Shown: one piece after another, positions 8,915 to 16,450 of the stretch | How positions within the stretch are numbered: position 1 is the first letter of the stretch | Layout of the letters: each line of letters starts with the position of its first letter | Assembly: GCA_938021675.1 (NCBI GenBank) | Contig: CALIFY010000039.1 | Span: forward strand, 1 to 64,000 | Length of the DNA: 64,000 bases | Direction: 5' to 3' | Source: an uncultured Acidimicrobiales bacterium | GTDB lineage: Bacteria > Actinomycetota > Acidimicrobiia > Acidimicrobiales > SZUA-35 | Notes under the pieces: generated by a model | Seen by the model: only the letters and a program-made list of their open reading frames with translations | Told to the model about the DNA's origin: nothing | Database searches by the model: none | Translations under genes and position numbers: made by a program

Positions 8915-8950
8915 GACGGCGGCGGATCCTGCTGACCGGGTTCCCTTTCT
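8903..8950 (+). terminator. Hairpin terminator, stop codon inside the stem
   Basis: Arms CCCGGTCAGTAGGA (8903-8916) and TCCTGCTGACCGGG (8927-8940) pair with one mismatch around a 10-nt loop, followed by TTCCCTTTCT. The TAG stop of the small upstream gene (8912-8914) is part of the left arm. It lies between convergent genes. Confidence 0.75.
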
Positions 8951-9036
8951 CGTCCAAACCACGGGCATAGGACCCTGTGGGCCATCTTTGCCAACGGCAC
9001 GGGTTGACCCACAGGCCTCGAGCGACCGTAGCCCGA

Positions 9037-10013
9037 TCAGGGTTCGATCACGATCTTGCCAATCGTCTGCCGATCCATCATGGCTCGGAGCCCTACCGCC
9101 GCATCGTCGAGCGAATAGCGGGCCGACACATGGGGCGCAAGCCGGCCGTCCGCGGTCATCATCAATAGGTCATTCATGATCTGGTCCCCGAGTTCCGGCT
9201 CGGTTGACATCATTGCCCCGTAAAAGACGCCGACCACCGAACAGCTCTTCAGCAGGGTGAGGTTGAGCGGCAGCGCGGGAATTCCGGCCGTGAAACCGAT
9301 GACCAGGAACCGTCCACCCCAGGCTGACGCTCGGAGGGCCTGCTCGGAATAGTCGCCGCCGACCGGGTCGTAGATGAGGTCGCAGCCAACGCCCCCCCCG
9401 TCAGCTCTTTTGCCCGTTCTTTCAAGTTTTCTTCGGCGTAGTTGATGGTGGCGTCGGCACCGAAGGACCGGCAAAGGGCCAGCTTCTTCTCCGTCGACGC
9501 AGCAGCGATAACCGTGCCGCCGAGGAGCTTGCCAATCTCGATCGCTGTCATCCCAAGATGTCCACCAGCTCCGAGTACGAGCAACGTTTCGCCATCGGCC
9601 ATACGGCCGCGGTGTTTCAAGGCGTAGTACGTGGTTCCGTAGGCGTAGCCAAGTCCGGTCGACTCGGCAAAGTCAACCGAATCGGGAAGCAGACGGGCGT
9701 TTTCGGCGGTGGCCACAGCCATCTCGGCAAACCCACCGGTCACCCCGAGAGCGGCCACCACTCGCTCACCGATCGACCGTTCGACGACCCCGTCGCCGAC
9801 TGCAGAAATTACTCCCGCCACCTCGCCGCCGGGTATGTAGGGGAGTGGAGCTTTGAACTGGTACCTATTCTCGAGCATCAACGTGTCAGGAAAGGTAACC
9901 GGGACCGACCGGACGTCGATGAGTACTTGACCGGGCCCGGGGGTCGGGTCTTTCACCTCTTCGACCACGAGGTTCTCCGGTGGCCCGAACTTGTTACAAA
10001 CGACCGCTCTCAT
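9037..10013 (-). pseudogene. NADPH:quinone oxidoreductase (zinc-type MDR family), frameshifted
   Basis: Two minus-strand frames together encode one medium-chain reductase. The first runs from ATG 10013 (MRAVVCNKFGPP) through the catalytic GroES-like domain into the Rossmann domain (LLVLGAGGHLGMTAIEIGK) and the sequence KERAKELTGG. The second frame then continues GCDLIYDPVGGDYSEQALR to the stop at 9037. The switch falls in a run of eight G on the minus strand (C8 at 9392-9399). One extra G would restore a single 325-residue frame, the usual family length. No zinc-ligand cysteines are seen, typical of the quinone oxidoreductase branch. This is a sequencing error, a recent inactivating mutation or a slippage site; sequence alone cannot decide. 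Both halves look well conserved, which argues for a very recent change or error. Confidence 0.8.
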
Positions 10014-10110
10014 AAGTGGCGACACTAGCCTCACGCCACTTTCTGCGCCGCTAGGCGACCTCTTATACGAACCACAAGCCGGAGGCCGCCCGCCGGGGGC
10101 CAAGAGCGAG

Positions 10111-10116
10111 TACGGT
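10111..10116 (+). promoter_or_regulatory. Predicted -10 element of the SRAP gene
   Basis: TACGGT lies 8 nt before the ATG at 10125, with no Shine-Dalgarno sequence between them; consistent with a leaderless or nearly leaderless transcript. Confidence 0.4.
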
Positions 10117-10124
10117 TCACTGAC

Positions 10125-10856
10125 ATGTGTGGCCGGTTTGTGTCCGCGTCGCCGCCAGATGAGTTGGCGAAGTACTTCGGGGCGCTGGAACCAGACGGCG
10201 GGCTCGAACCCAACTTCAATGTGGCGCCGACCAACGAGGTCTACGTCGTGCGCGCCAACGATGAGAACCGGCAGATCAGCCGGCTTCGGTGGGGGCTGGT
10301 CCCCTTTTGGGCGAAGGATCTGAAGATCGGCTCGAAGATGATCAACGCCCGCGCCGAAACGGTTGCCGAAAAACCGGCGTTCCGAACGTCCTACCGACGC
10401 CGTCGGTGCGTCATACCGGCCGATGGGTTCTACGAATGGGCCAAAGTCGACGGCCAAAAAGCCAAACAGCCGTTCTTTATTCACCGACACGACGGCGAGC
10501 CGATCGTGTTCGCCGGGCTCTGGGAACGGTGGCGTCCCCGGCTCGAAGACGGCAAGACGATCGACGAAGAAGCAGAGCCGGTCGAGACCTGCACCATCCT
10601 CACCACCACACCGAATAAGACGATGGAAGCGATCCACAACCGGATGCCGGTCTTGCTCGCCCCCTCGGTATGGGACGACTGGCTGGCGCCAGACTCCGAT
10701 CCCGATCACATCTCCTCTCTCATGGTGCCCGCACCGGATGACCTGCTCGATCTTTATCCGATCTCAACCGCGGTCAACAACGTAAAGAACAAGGGAGATC
10801 ACCTGATCGATCCGCTGCCCGACCTTCCGGCCACTGCCGACCGGTCGATCAGCTGA
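10125..10856 (+). CDS. yedK: SRAP-domain abasic-site processing protein (YedK/HMCES family)
   Basis: A 243-residue SOS-response-associated peptidase. The family crosslinks to abasic sites in single-stranded DNA through Cys2 and shields them. After removal of the start Met, Cys2 (MCGRF) becomes the N-terminal nucleophile. Other conserved residues are present: the Asn in NARAET, the Glu in GFYEWAK and the His in IHNRMPVLL. Length and order match the family. The protein should act on replication-associated lesions in the cytoplasm. It is transcribed away from the oxidoreductase gene, and the intergenic space of 111 bp holds the promoter. Confidence 0.92.
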   Translation: MCGRFVSASPPDELAKYFGALEPDGGLEPNFNVAPTNEVYVVRANDENRQISRLRWGLVPFWAKDLKIGSKMINARAETVAEKPAFRTSYRRRRCVIPADGFYEWAKVDGQKAKQPFFIHRHDGEPIVFAGLWERWRPRLEDGKTIDEEAEPVETCTILTTTPNKTMEAIHNRMPVLLAPSVWDDWLAPDSDPDHISSLMVPAPDDLLDLYPISTAVNNVKNKGDHLIDPLPDLPATADRSIS

Positions 10857-10937
10857 GGACGAAACCATGATCGACCGAATGTTTTCCGGCTCCGTAGCGG
10901 GGCGCCACCGTCGGCGCCGGATCGTTGGTACCCAACC

Positions 10938-12416
10938 ATGAGCGAGCTGCCCTATCAACGCCGCCTGGAACGAGCTGTCGTCCGTATCCAGGCTCGGATG
11001 GAAGGCGGAATCGGCGACCGGTGGGTTCCTCCGACCGTGGCGTTGAGTCTGACCATCTGGCTGGCCAGGCTGGCCACAGATCGGGTGACCGGCTTCGAAA
11101 CCGGTCGAGACCTTGCCGCCTACAGCCAGGCCAGCTGGCTGTTAGGTCAACGTTTCGAGCCACGGGCATCGCTATTTGGGACCGATGTCCACCTATTGGA
11201 ACTTCGTTGGTCGTTCATCTCCTATCCGCTCGCCCCATTCGGTGCCTTCGTCGAACCGGCACAAGTTCTGATCGTGGCGCAGGCTATCGCCCTTGGTCTC
11301 GGTGTATTTCCTCTGTGGTGGTTGGCTCGGCGGGTAGCGAATCTCCGGGTTGGCGCAGCCTCAGTGCTCGTGTTGGCCTACGCCCTCCATCCCGCTACTC
11401 AACAGCTCGGTATCGACGACTTCCATCCGGTCGTTCTCGCCGTACCGGCCATTCTGGGAATGGCGTACTTCGGCGCGTCAAAGCGATGGGTGGCGTACTG
11501 GTTGTGCGTTGGATTCGCGCTGGCGTGCCGGGCAGACCTCGGACTGGCGGTTGCCCTCTGGGGTTTCGTGCTCCTCGGCGACGGAGAGCGACGGGCCGGG
11601 TTGTGGACGCTTGGCGTCGGTTTCGTCTGGTCGTTGGCCCTACTACTGGTCGGACAACCAATCTTCGATCAAGGCGGTGGAGTCGGCGCCTCCGGAGGAT
11701 ACAACGGCCGATCGCTTGGCGAAGTTGCGCTTGGATCGATACGCGAGCCGGTCGGTTCGCTCCAAAACCTTCTCGCCCAAGACAACCTGTCATTGTTGGT
11801 GGCACTGTTGGCGCCGGTGCTGTTCCTCCCGCTGTTGTCCCTGCGCCATCTGCTTCCCAGTTTCCCGCTCGTCGGGCTCTACCTCGTGTCGAGCACGCCA
11901 GACAACACCGCCTTTTCAGAGCGGGCCGCCATGTTGCTCGCCTTCGTAATGATCGCCGCTACTTACGCCCTCAATCGGTTGGGAAACGTCGGTGTCGATC
12001 GGGTGTTCCTCGACGTTCGGCTCCTCACCACCCTGGCGGCTGCGTCGGTCCTGCTGTTCGTCAGCTCGGCCCCGACATCGCCATACGAAGACCCTTGGAG
12101 TTGGCATGAACGCGATGCCACCGATCGGGCGATCGCCACCGCAATCACCCGATTGGACGACGACACGCCCGTCCGGGCGTCGCCCTCGGCGTTAACCGCT
12201 CTCTCGGAGCGACCATGGCTCTATCCGCTGTCGACCGATACGCCACCGACCGCGGTCAACATGGCGTTCCCCGCCTTTACTAGAGCGGTGTTGGTAGTCG
12301 AGCGTGAAATCCCAGAACGCACCGACGATGAGCGGGCGGACTTCGACGAACGTATGGCCCAAGGAGGCTTTGAACTCGACTTCGACCGCGATGGAGTCGC
12401 GCTCTATGTCCGTTGA
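10938..12416 (+). CDS. DUF2079 polytopic membrane protein
   Basis: A 492-residue protein with about ten hydrophobic helices and a DUF2079 signature: an early loop with FETGRDLAAYSQASW near residue 55, then LRWSFISYPLAPFG and an HPATQQLGIDDFHPV motif near 155-170. DUF2079 proteins resemble the GT-C type glycosyltransferases that use polyprenyl-linked sugars; the acidic and histidine residues in external loops fit this, but the activity of this member is unknown. Its last codons overlap the start of the phosphatidyltransferase gene by 11 nt, so the two are probably co-transcribed and translationally coupled. Confidence 0.8.
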   Translation: MSELPYQRRLERAVVRIQARMEGGIGDRWVPPTVALSLTIWLARLATDRVTGFETGRDLAAYSQASWLLGQRFEPRASLFGTDVHLLELRWSFISYPLAPFGAFVEPAQVLIVAQAIALGLGVFPLWWLARRVANLRVGAASVLVLAYALHPATQQLGIDDFHPVVLAVPAILGMAYFGASKRWVAYWLCVGFALACRADLGLAVALWGFVLLGDGERRAGLWTLGVGFVWSLALLLVGQPIFDQGGGVGASGGYNGRSLGEVALGSIREPVGSLQNLLAQDNLSLLVALLAPVLFLPLLSLRHLLPSFPLVGLYLVSSTPDNTAFSERAAMLLAFVMIAATYALNRLGNVGVDRVFLDVRLLTTLAAASVLLFVSSAPTSPYEDPWSWHERDATDRAIATAITRLDDDTPVRASPSALTALSERPWLYPLSTDTPPTAVNMAFPAFTRAVLVVEREIPERTDDERADFDERMAQGGFELDFDRDGVALYVR

Positions 12417-13032
12417 CAGACCTGAGGAGCCATCGGGTTTCGCTGCATCGTTTGCCGGCCTTCGGCCAGCCGATGCTCTCACCTGGCCGAACTTGATCAC
12501 GTTCGGCCGCATGCTGTGTATCCCGATCTTCCTCTGGTTGTTGTTCGGGCGCGATCACCGGGCCGCAGCAGGGTGGCTGCTGGCCGTACTTGGGTCAACC
12601 GATTGGGTCGACGGGTGGGTGGCCCGACGCTTCGACCAAGTCAGCGAGTTTGGTGCACTGTTCGATCCGACGGTCGATCGCCTTCTGTTCCTCGTCGCCG
12701 TGCCGGCCATCCTTGTCGACGGCTCGATTCCCATCGTCGTCGCCATCATCGCTCTCGTCCGAGAGGCGCTTGTCGCCGTGGCCGCATTGGTCCTCGGCCT
12801 ACTCGGTGCACAGCGCTTCCCGGTGACCTGGGAGGGTAAAACCGGCACGTTCCTGTTGATGTTCGCGTTCCCCATGTTCCTCGGGGCGAACAGCACGTTG
12901 TCCTATGCCCCGATTCTGACGTGGCTTGCCTGGATGTTTGCTGTTCCGGGTTTGGGGTACAGCTGGTATTCGGCGGTCTTTCAGTACGTTCCCACCGCTC
13001 GGTCTGCGCTGCCGAATACGCCCCCCCAATAG
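12406..13032 (+). CDS. CDP-alcohol phosphatidyltransferase family protein
   Basis: A 208-residue membrane enzyme. The family transfers a phosphatidyl group from CDP-diacylglycerol to an alcohol such as glycerol-3-phosphate or inositol phosphate. The signature D-xx-DG-xx-AR-x8-G-xxx-D-xxx-D is complete: Asp66, Asp69-Gly70, Ala73-Arg74, Gly83, Asp87 and Asp91. About five to six helices follow. The ATG at 12406 lies inside the end of the DUF2079 gene and has GGAG 9 nt upstream; starts further upstream would translate the other gene's frame. The position just before gcvH matches the pgsA2 neighbourhood of mycobacteria, so a PgsA-like role is likely, though the acceptor is not proven. Confidence 0.85.
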   Translation: MSVDRPEEPSGFAASFAGLRPADALTWPNLITFGRMLCIPIFLWLLFGRDHRAAAGWLLAVLGSTDWVDGWVARRFDQVSEFGALFDPTVDRLLFLVAVPAILVDGSIPIVVAIIALVREALVAVAALVLGLLGAQRFPVTWEGKTGTFLLMFAFPMFLGANSTLSYAPILTWLAWMFAVPGLGYSWYSAVFQYVPTARSALPNTPPQ

Positions 13033-13126
13033 AGGTCTCGTCGCGCTGGTCGTACCCGAAGCGAGATAAGCATGCTTGCCCGGTCAGAGAGCGGTCAAAG
13101 GTAGCCCGGTTCTGGCGACGGTGCGC

Positions 13127-13132
13127 TACCTT
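13127..13132 (+). promoter_or_regulatory. Predicted -10 element of gcvH (leaderless start)
   Basis: TACCTT ends exactly 7 nt before the gcvH ATG, with no Shine-Dalgarno sequence, so transcription is expected to start at the A of the start codon. Confidence 0.5.
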
Positions 13133-13139
13133 AGACGCA

Positions 13140-13523
13140 ATGCTGACCCCCGAAGATCTGCGGTACTCCGCCGACCACGAGTGGATAAAGGTCGAGGAGA
13201 ACAACCGAGTCCGCATCGGAATCACCGACTATGCGCAAGACGCACTAGGCGACGTGGTCTATGTCGAACTGCCCGAGGTTGGGGCCACCGTCGGCGTCGG
13301 CCAGTCGATTAGTGAAGTCGAGTCGACGAAATCGGTGTCCGATATCTACGCCCCGGTCGCCGGAGTGGTTGTCGAAGTCAACACCGACCTTGGAGAAGAG
13401 CCCCAGCGGCTCAACAGCGACCCATACGGTGATGGCTGGATCTGCGTGATCGAGCTTGGCTCTCAAACCGAGCTTTCGTCGCTGCTCGATGCGAAAAGCT
13501 ATGCTGACCTGACGGAGGGATGA
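13140..13523 (+). CDS. gcvH: Glycine cleavage system H protein
   Basis: A 127-residue lipoyl carrier of the glycine cleavage system, which shuttles the aminomethyl intermediate between the P, T and L proteins. The lipoylated lysine is Lys64 in VESTKSVSD, and the surrounding biotinyl/lipoyl fold (GDVVYVELPEVGATV, IYAPVAGVVVEVN) is complete. A start 73 codons further upstream is possible in frame but would add non-homologous sequence; the ATG at 13140 gives the usual N-terminus (TPEDLRYSADHEWIK). The stop overlaps the start of the FHA gene by 4 nt. No other gcv gene is nearby. Confidence 0.95.
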   Translation: MLTPEDLRYSADHEWIKVEENNRVRIGITDYAQDALGDVVYVELPEVGATVGVGQSISEVESTKSVSDIYAPVAGVVVEVNTDLGEEPQRLNSDPYGDGWICVIELGSQTELSSLLDAKSYADLTEG

Positions 13524-14011
13524 CTATGGATGCCGGCTGCGCGTCGTGCGGGTACGAGAACCCGATCGGTGCTCGATTCTGCAGTTCCTGCGGAACACCG
13601 CTGAAGGCCAGGACGCCGAGCAGCGATGTTACCGAGGCCATCGACGCCACCGCGGCCTACGACCCGATTGAGGTCACAGACGAAATTATGGCCGACATGC
13701 CAGATGGCACGGTTGGCATGTTCGTTGTGCGCGACGGTCCAAAGCGCGGGAGTCGCATCGCCCTCGATGCACAAGAGGTCAGCATCGGGCGCCACCCTAA
13801 GAGCGATATTTTCCTCGACGATGTGACCGTGTCCCGCCGGCACGCCACCGTAAACCGTGTCGGTGCCGGATACCACGTCTCCGATGCCGGCAGTCTGAAC
13901 GGAACCTACGTAAACCAGGCAAGAGTAGAGACCGCAGCGTTAAACGACGGCGATGAAGTTCAAGTTGGAAAATTTAAACTCGTCTACCTGGCGTTGAGCT
14001 CACAGAACTGA
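13520..14011 (+). CDS. Zinc-ribbon FHA-domain protein, positional homologue of GarA/OdhI
   Basis: A 163-residue protein. Residues 7-24 form a zinc ribbon with CxxC pairs at 7/10 and 21/24. A linker follows, then an FHA domain at about 67-155 with the phosphothreonine-binding residues in place: Arg91 (SIGRHPKSD), Ser105, His108 (SRRHATV) and Asn127 (SLNGTY). In mycobacteria the gene after gcvH is garA, whose FHA domain controls 2-oxoglutarate dehydrogenase and glutamate metabolism. The N-terminal twin-threonine phosphorylation motif of GarA is not seen here; the zinc ribbon takes its place. It should still bind phosphothreonine partners. Translationally coupled to gcvH by ATGA. Confidence 0.88.
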   Translation: MTMDAGCASCGYENPIGARFCSSCGTPLKARTPSSDVTEAIDATAAYDPIEVTDEIMADMPDGTVGMFVVRDGPKRGSRIALDAQEVSIGRHPKSDIFLDDVTVSRRHATVNRVGAGYHVSDAGSLNGTYVNQARVETAALNDGDEVQVGKFKLVYLALSSQN

Positions 14012-14071
14012 CATCACCCGCTACTCGTCGACCAATCCGTTCGCGGTGGGACTGACGGCCCAGAAGTGGGG

Positions 14072-14077
14072 TACCGT
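14072..14077 (+). promoter_or_regulatory. Predicted -10 element of the bifunctional nuclease gene (leaderless start)
   Basis: TACCGT ends 7 nt before the ATG at 14085 and no Shine-Dalgarno sequence is present. Spacing is identical to that at gcvH. Confidence 0.5.
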
Positions 14078-14084
14078 TGAGCCC

Positions 14085-14591
14085 ATGACGATCGAGATGG
14101 AGCTCGTGGGGGTCCGAGTACAGCTACCGACCAATACTCCGATCTTGCTGCTGCGCGAGACCGGCGGTCAGCGACGAGTTGTCCCGATATATATCGGCGG
14201 GCCCGAGGCTCACGCCATTGATCTTGCCCTGTCCGGTACGCCCATGGCCCGACCCATGACCCACGACCTTTTTTCCGAGGTCATCGATGGGCTCGGGGCC
14301 AGCCTTGAACGTGTCGTCGTTACCGAGTTGCGGGGAGGCACCTTCTACGCCGAGCTTTACCTCCGCGACGCCAGCGGAGGGGTGCAAACAATCTCGGCTC
14401 GGCCATCTGATGCTGTTGCTCTCGCAGCCAGAACCGGTAGTCCGATTTTCGCCGAGGATGCCCTTATCGAAGAGGCCGGCATCGAGGAAGTCGAGACCGA
14501 CGATTCCGAAGGCGACGAAGAAGAAATGGTCGAGGCCCTCCGGAAGTTCCTCGACGAGGTCAACCCTGAAGATTTCCAGACCGAAGAGTAG
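14085..14591 (+). CDS. Bifunctional nuclease family protein (BFN/DUF151)
   Basis: A 168-residue cytoplasmic protein. The BFN domain covers about residues 1-130: it starts MTIEMELVGVRVQL, continues with ILLLRETGGQRRVVPIYIGGPEAHAI and has the conserved SARPSDAVALAARTGSPIFAEDALI. Plant members have RNase and DNase activity; bacterial ones are poorly studied. The C-terminus (about 130-168) is very acidic. The ATG at 14085 was chosen over the GTG at 14046 because the family begins here and a -10 element sits 7 nt upstream. Same neighbour order as Rv1829 in the mycobacterial gcvH-garA-merR block. Confidence 0.9.
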   Translation: MTIEMELVGVRVQLPTNTPILLLRETGGQRRVVPIYIGGPEAHAIDLALSGTPMARPMTHDLFSEVIDGLGASLERVVVTELRGGTFYAELYLRDASGGVQTISARPSDAVALAARTGSPIFAEDALIEEAGIEEVETDDSEGDEEEMVEALRKFLDEVNPEDFQTEE

Positions 14592-14603
14592 CCAAACCTC
14601 CAG

Positions 14604-14639
14604 GTCGTTGGGTTACTTCACGTCGTTGGGCTACTTCAC
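14604..14639. repeat. 18-nt tandem duplication between convergent genes
   Basis: GTCGTTGGGTTACTTCAC at 14604-14621 is followed directly by a copy with one change (14622-14639). The second copy includes the stop codon of the minus-strand phosphotransferase gene. Confidence 0.7.
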
Positions 14640-15661
14640 ACTGCCAGCGATGCCACATCGAGGTCGGCGAGGGCGGTAGCGATCCGGCGCAAGCTCACCG
14701 CGACGAATCGGCGTGTCCGCTCGCTATCGAGCCGGCGTTGAGCGAGGAGGAGCACCGCCAATCCAGGTAGCGCCATGCCGAGCCGGTAGCGGTCTTGGGA
14801 GCCGCCGTAGGACGTTACGACGGCATCATCCAAGCGGCGTCGAACCTCGACATCGAGGCTGGTGGCAGCCAACCACGCCAGGTCCGCCTCACCAAACTGC
14901 ACGGCCATCTGTTGCCAGTCGAACAGTACCGGTCTCCCGTCGTCGGCAAACACGAGATTGTCGGCCCGCGGATCACCGTGGCAGAGCGTTACGTCATCGG
15001 TGGCGTCATAGGCCGAAACCAAACCGGACCGTACGGCCACAAGGCGGGCGAAGGTCTGCCGCTGATCGTCGGACACGGCATCGGACCAATCGGTCTCCAA
15101 CGCCGCCAACCCGGCCATGAGCGCCTCGGGATCGAGGAGTCCGATGGTCTGTCGGCGTACCGGCAGCTTTGCAAGCTCCTGCGTCTTGATTCGCCATCCT
15201 CGGTGAAAGCGAGCCAGCTCATCGACGACGGCGGCGACATCCTCCGGCGACAGCCCGATCAATTGATCGACGGCCCGATGTCGGCCCAGGTCTTCGAGTA
15301 GGAGCCGACAGGTATCTCGATTTGGTCGATCGACGTGATACACGATCGGGGTCTGAACCGAGGATCGGCCGAGGAGCCTCTCGTAGGCCAACGCCTCGCG
15401 ACCGTAGGCGCCCGACGAGCGAGCGGCCGCCCCGTTTCGGTCATCGACGGGGAGTTTGCCAACCACCGATGACGGCCGCTCACCGGTGTTTGGGGCCTCA
15501 CCGTCCCAGTGCAGCTCGGCCCGAACTACGGTGCTGAACACGCCACGCCCTTGATTGACGTCGGTCAGTGCCCCGACCGTCGGGGGGTCAGGTATGAACG
15601 CGGTGGCGATCAAATCTTCGATTGGATCGCGATCCATGAGACGGTGTCGATCGGTGTCCAT
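14636..15661 (-). CDS. Aminoglycoside phosphotransferase/choline kinase-fold protein
   Basis: A 341-residue kinase-like protein. The catalytic loop LCHGDPRADNLVF (near residue 220) and the metal-binding VLFDWQ (near 240) are the phosphotransferase-family (APH) hallmarks. The N-lobe contains a short Gly-rich region (VNQGRGVFSTVVRAEL) and VVGKLP with the likely ATP-binding Lys, then EALAYERLL. The natural substrate of such genomic APH-fold kinases is usually unknown: small alcohols, sugars or lipids are possible. Start ATG 15661 or the ATG eight codons later; neither has a strong ribosome-binding site. Divergent from the MerR gene, sharing a 121-bp promoter region. Confidence 0.82.
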   Translation of the reverse strand: MDTDRHRLMDRDPIEDLIATAFIPDPPTVGALTDVNQGRGVFSTVVRAELHWDGEAPNTGERPSSVVGKLPVDDRNGAAARSSGAYGREALAYERLLGRSSVQTPIVYHVDRPNRDTCRLLLEDLGRHRAVDQLIGLSPEDVAAVVDELARFHRGWRIKTQELAKLPVRRQTIGLLDPEALMAGLAALETDWSDAVSDDQRQTFARLVAVRSGLVSAYDATDDVTLCHGDPRADNLVFADDGRPVLFDWQQMAVQFGEADLAWLAATSLDVEVRRRLDDAVVTSYGGSQDRYRLGMALPGLAVLLLAQRRLDSERTRRFVAVSLRRIATALADLDVASLAV

Positions 15662-15782
15662 GTGATATCGGGTTTGGCTCTGTGGAGTCTGTGGATGCTC
15701 GCGCTCCGCGCGAATCGTTGACTGGGCGCGCGCAGCTTACTACGATCGGGGTAAGGCAAATTCCTTCAACGTAATTACGTGC

Positions 15783-16349
15783 ATGGCAGGTAATAACGCT
15801 CATAGTGGGAATTTCGGTCTATCGGTCGGACCTAGCGAGAGTGCAGGCTACATGTCAGTTGAAGCGAACTACAGCGGGAAGCGCGCAGCGGAGATTGTGG
15901 GCATCACCTACAGGCAACTCGACTATTGGGCCCGAACGGATCTGGTACGACCGTCGGTAGCCGACGCCCAGGGGTCCGGCTCTCGTCGTCGCTACTCCTA
16001 CAAGGATCTTCTAGAACTCAAGGTCATCAAGACGCTGCTCGACGCCGGCATCCGACTTGAGTCGGTTCGTGAGGTGTTCTCCTTCATGCGAGAGCAGCTC
16101 GGTGAGGACGTCGCGTCGGCCAACCTGGTGATCCATGGGTCGACATCGGTCCTGACGCGAAGTGGTGAAGAGCTGATCGACCTCGTCCGCAACGGGCAAG
16201 GCGTGCTCAACGTGCTTCCCCTGGCCGGAATCAAGGACGAGGTCGACGCCAGGATCGTTGAGCTACAACCGAAACAGACTGTCGAATCGACCGAGCCAGC
16301 GAGTACCCAGCACGTTCTACCGGTCGCCGACATCGCTTCCGGCGCCTGA
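15783..16349 (+). CDS. MerR-family transcriptional regulator (Rv1828/Rv1830 type)
   Basis: A 188-residue regulator with a winged helix at about residues 30-100: KRAAEIVGITYRQLDYWART, then RRRYSYKDLLELKVIKTLLDAGI. This is the MerR subgroup found next to garA and bfn in mycobacteria (Rv1828/Rv1830), where it controls growth-related genes. The C-terminal part (100-188) has no metal-binding cysteines; it is helical with VREVFSFMREQL and then variable. The start ATG 15783 adds a Gly/Ser-rich tail; the ATG at 15852 (MSVEANYSG) is an equally good alternative. Synteny supports the assignment. Confidence 0.88.
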   Translation: MAGNNAHSGNFGLSVGPSESAGYMSVEANYSGKRAAEIVGITYRQLDYWARTDLVRPSVADAQGSGSRRRYSYKDLLELKVIKTLLDAGIRLESVREVFSFMREQLGEDVASANLVIHGSTSVLTRSGEELIDLVRNGQGVLNVLPLAGIKDEVDARIVELQPKQTVESTEPASTQHVLPVADIASGA

Positions 16350-16450
16350 GCTTGGATCCGACCGAACGGGCTGACACGGCTCCAATCGAGCGCTGATTGC
16401 GCCGCTGGGTGCCGCGGCATCTATTTCTGCGACGGCTATTTGCGCGACGG

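Noticed and set aside
10014-10709. Upstream extension of the oxidoreductase frame on the minus strand
   Set aside because: This part lies opposite the SRAP gene and has no family match; the reductase begins at ATG 10013.
10925-12109. Alternative plus-strand frame over the DUF2079 gene
   Set aside because: Arg-rich shadow; the overlapping frame has membrane helices and DUF2079 motifs.
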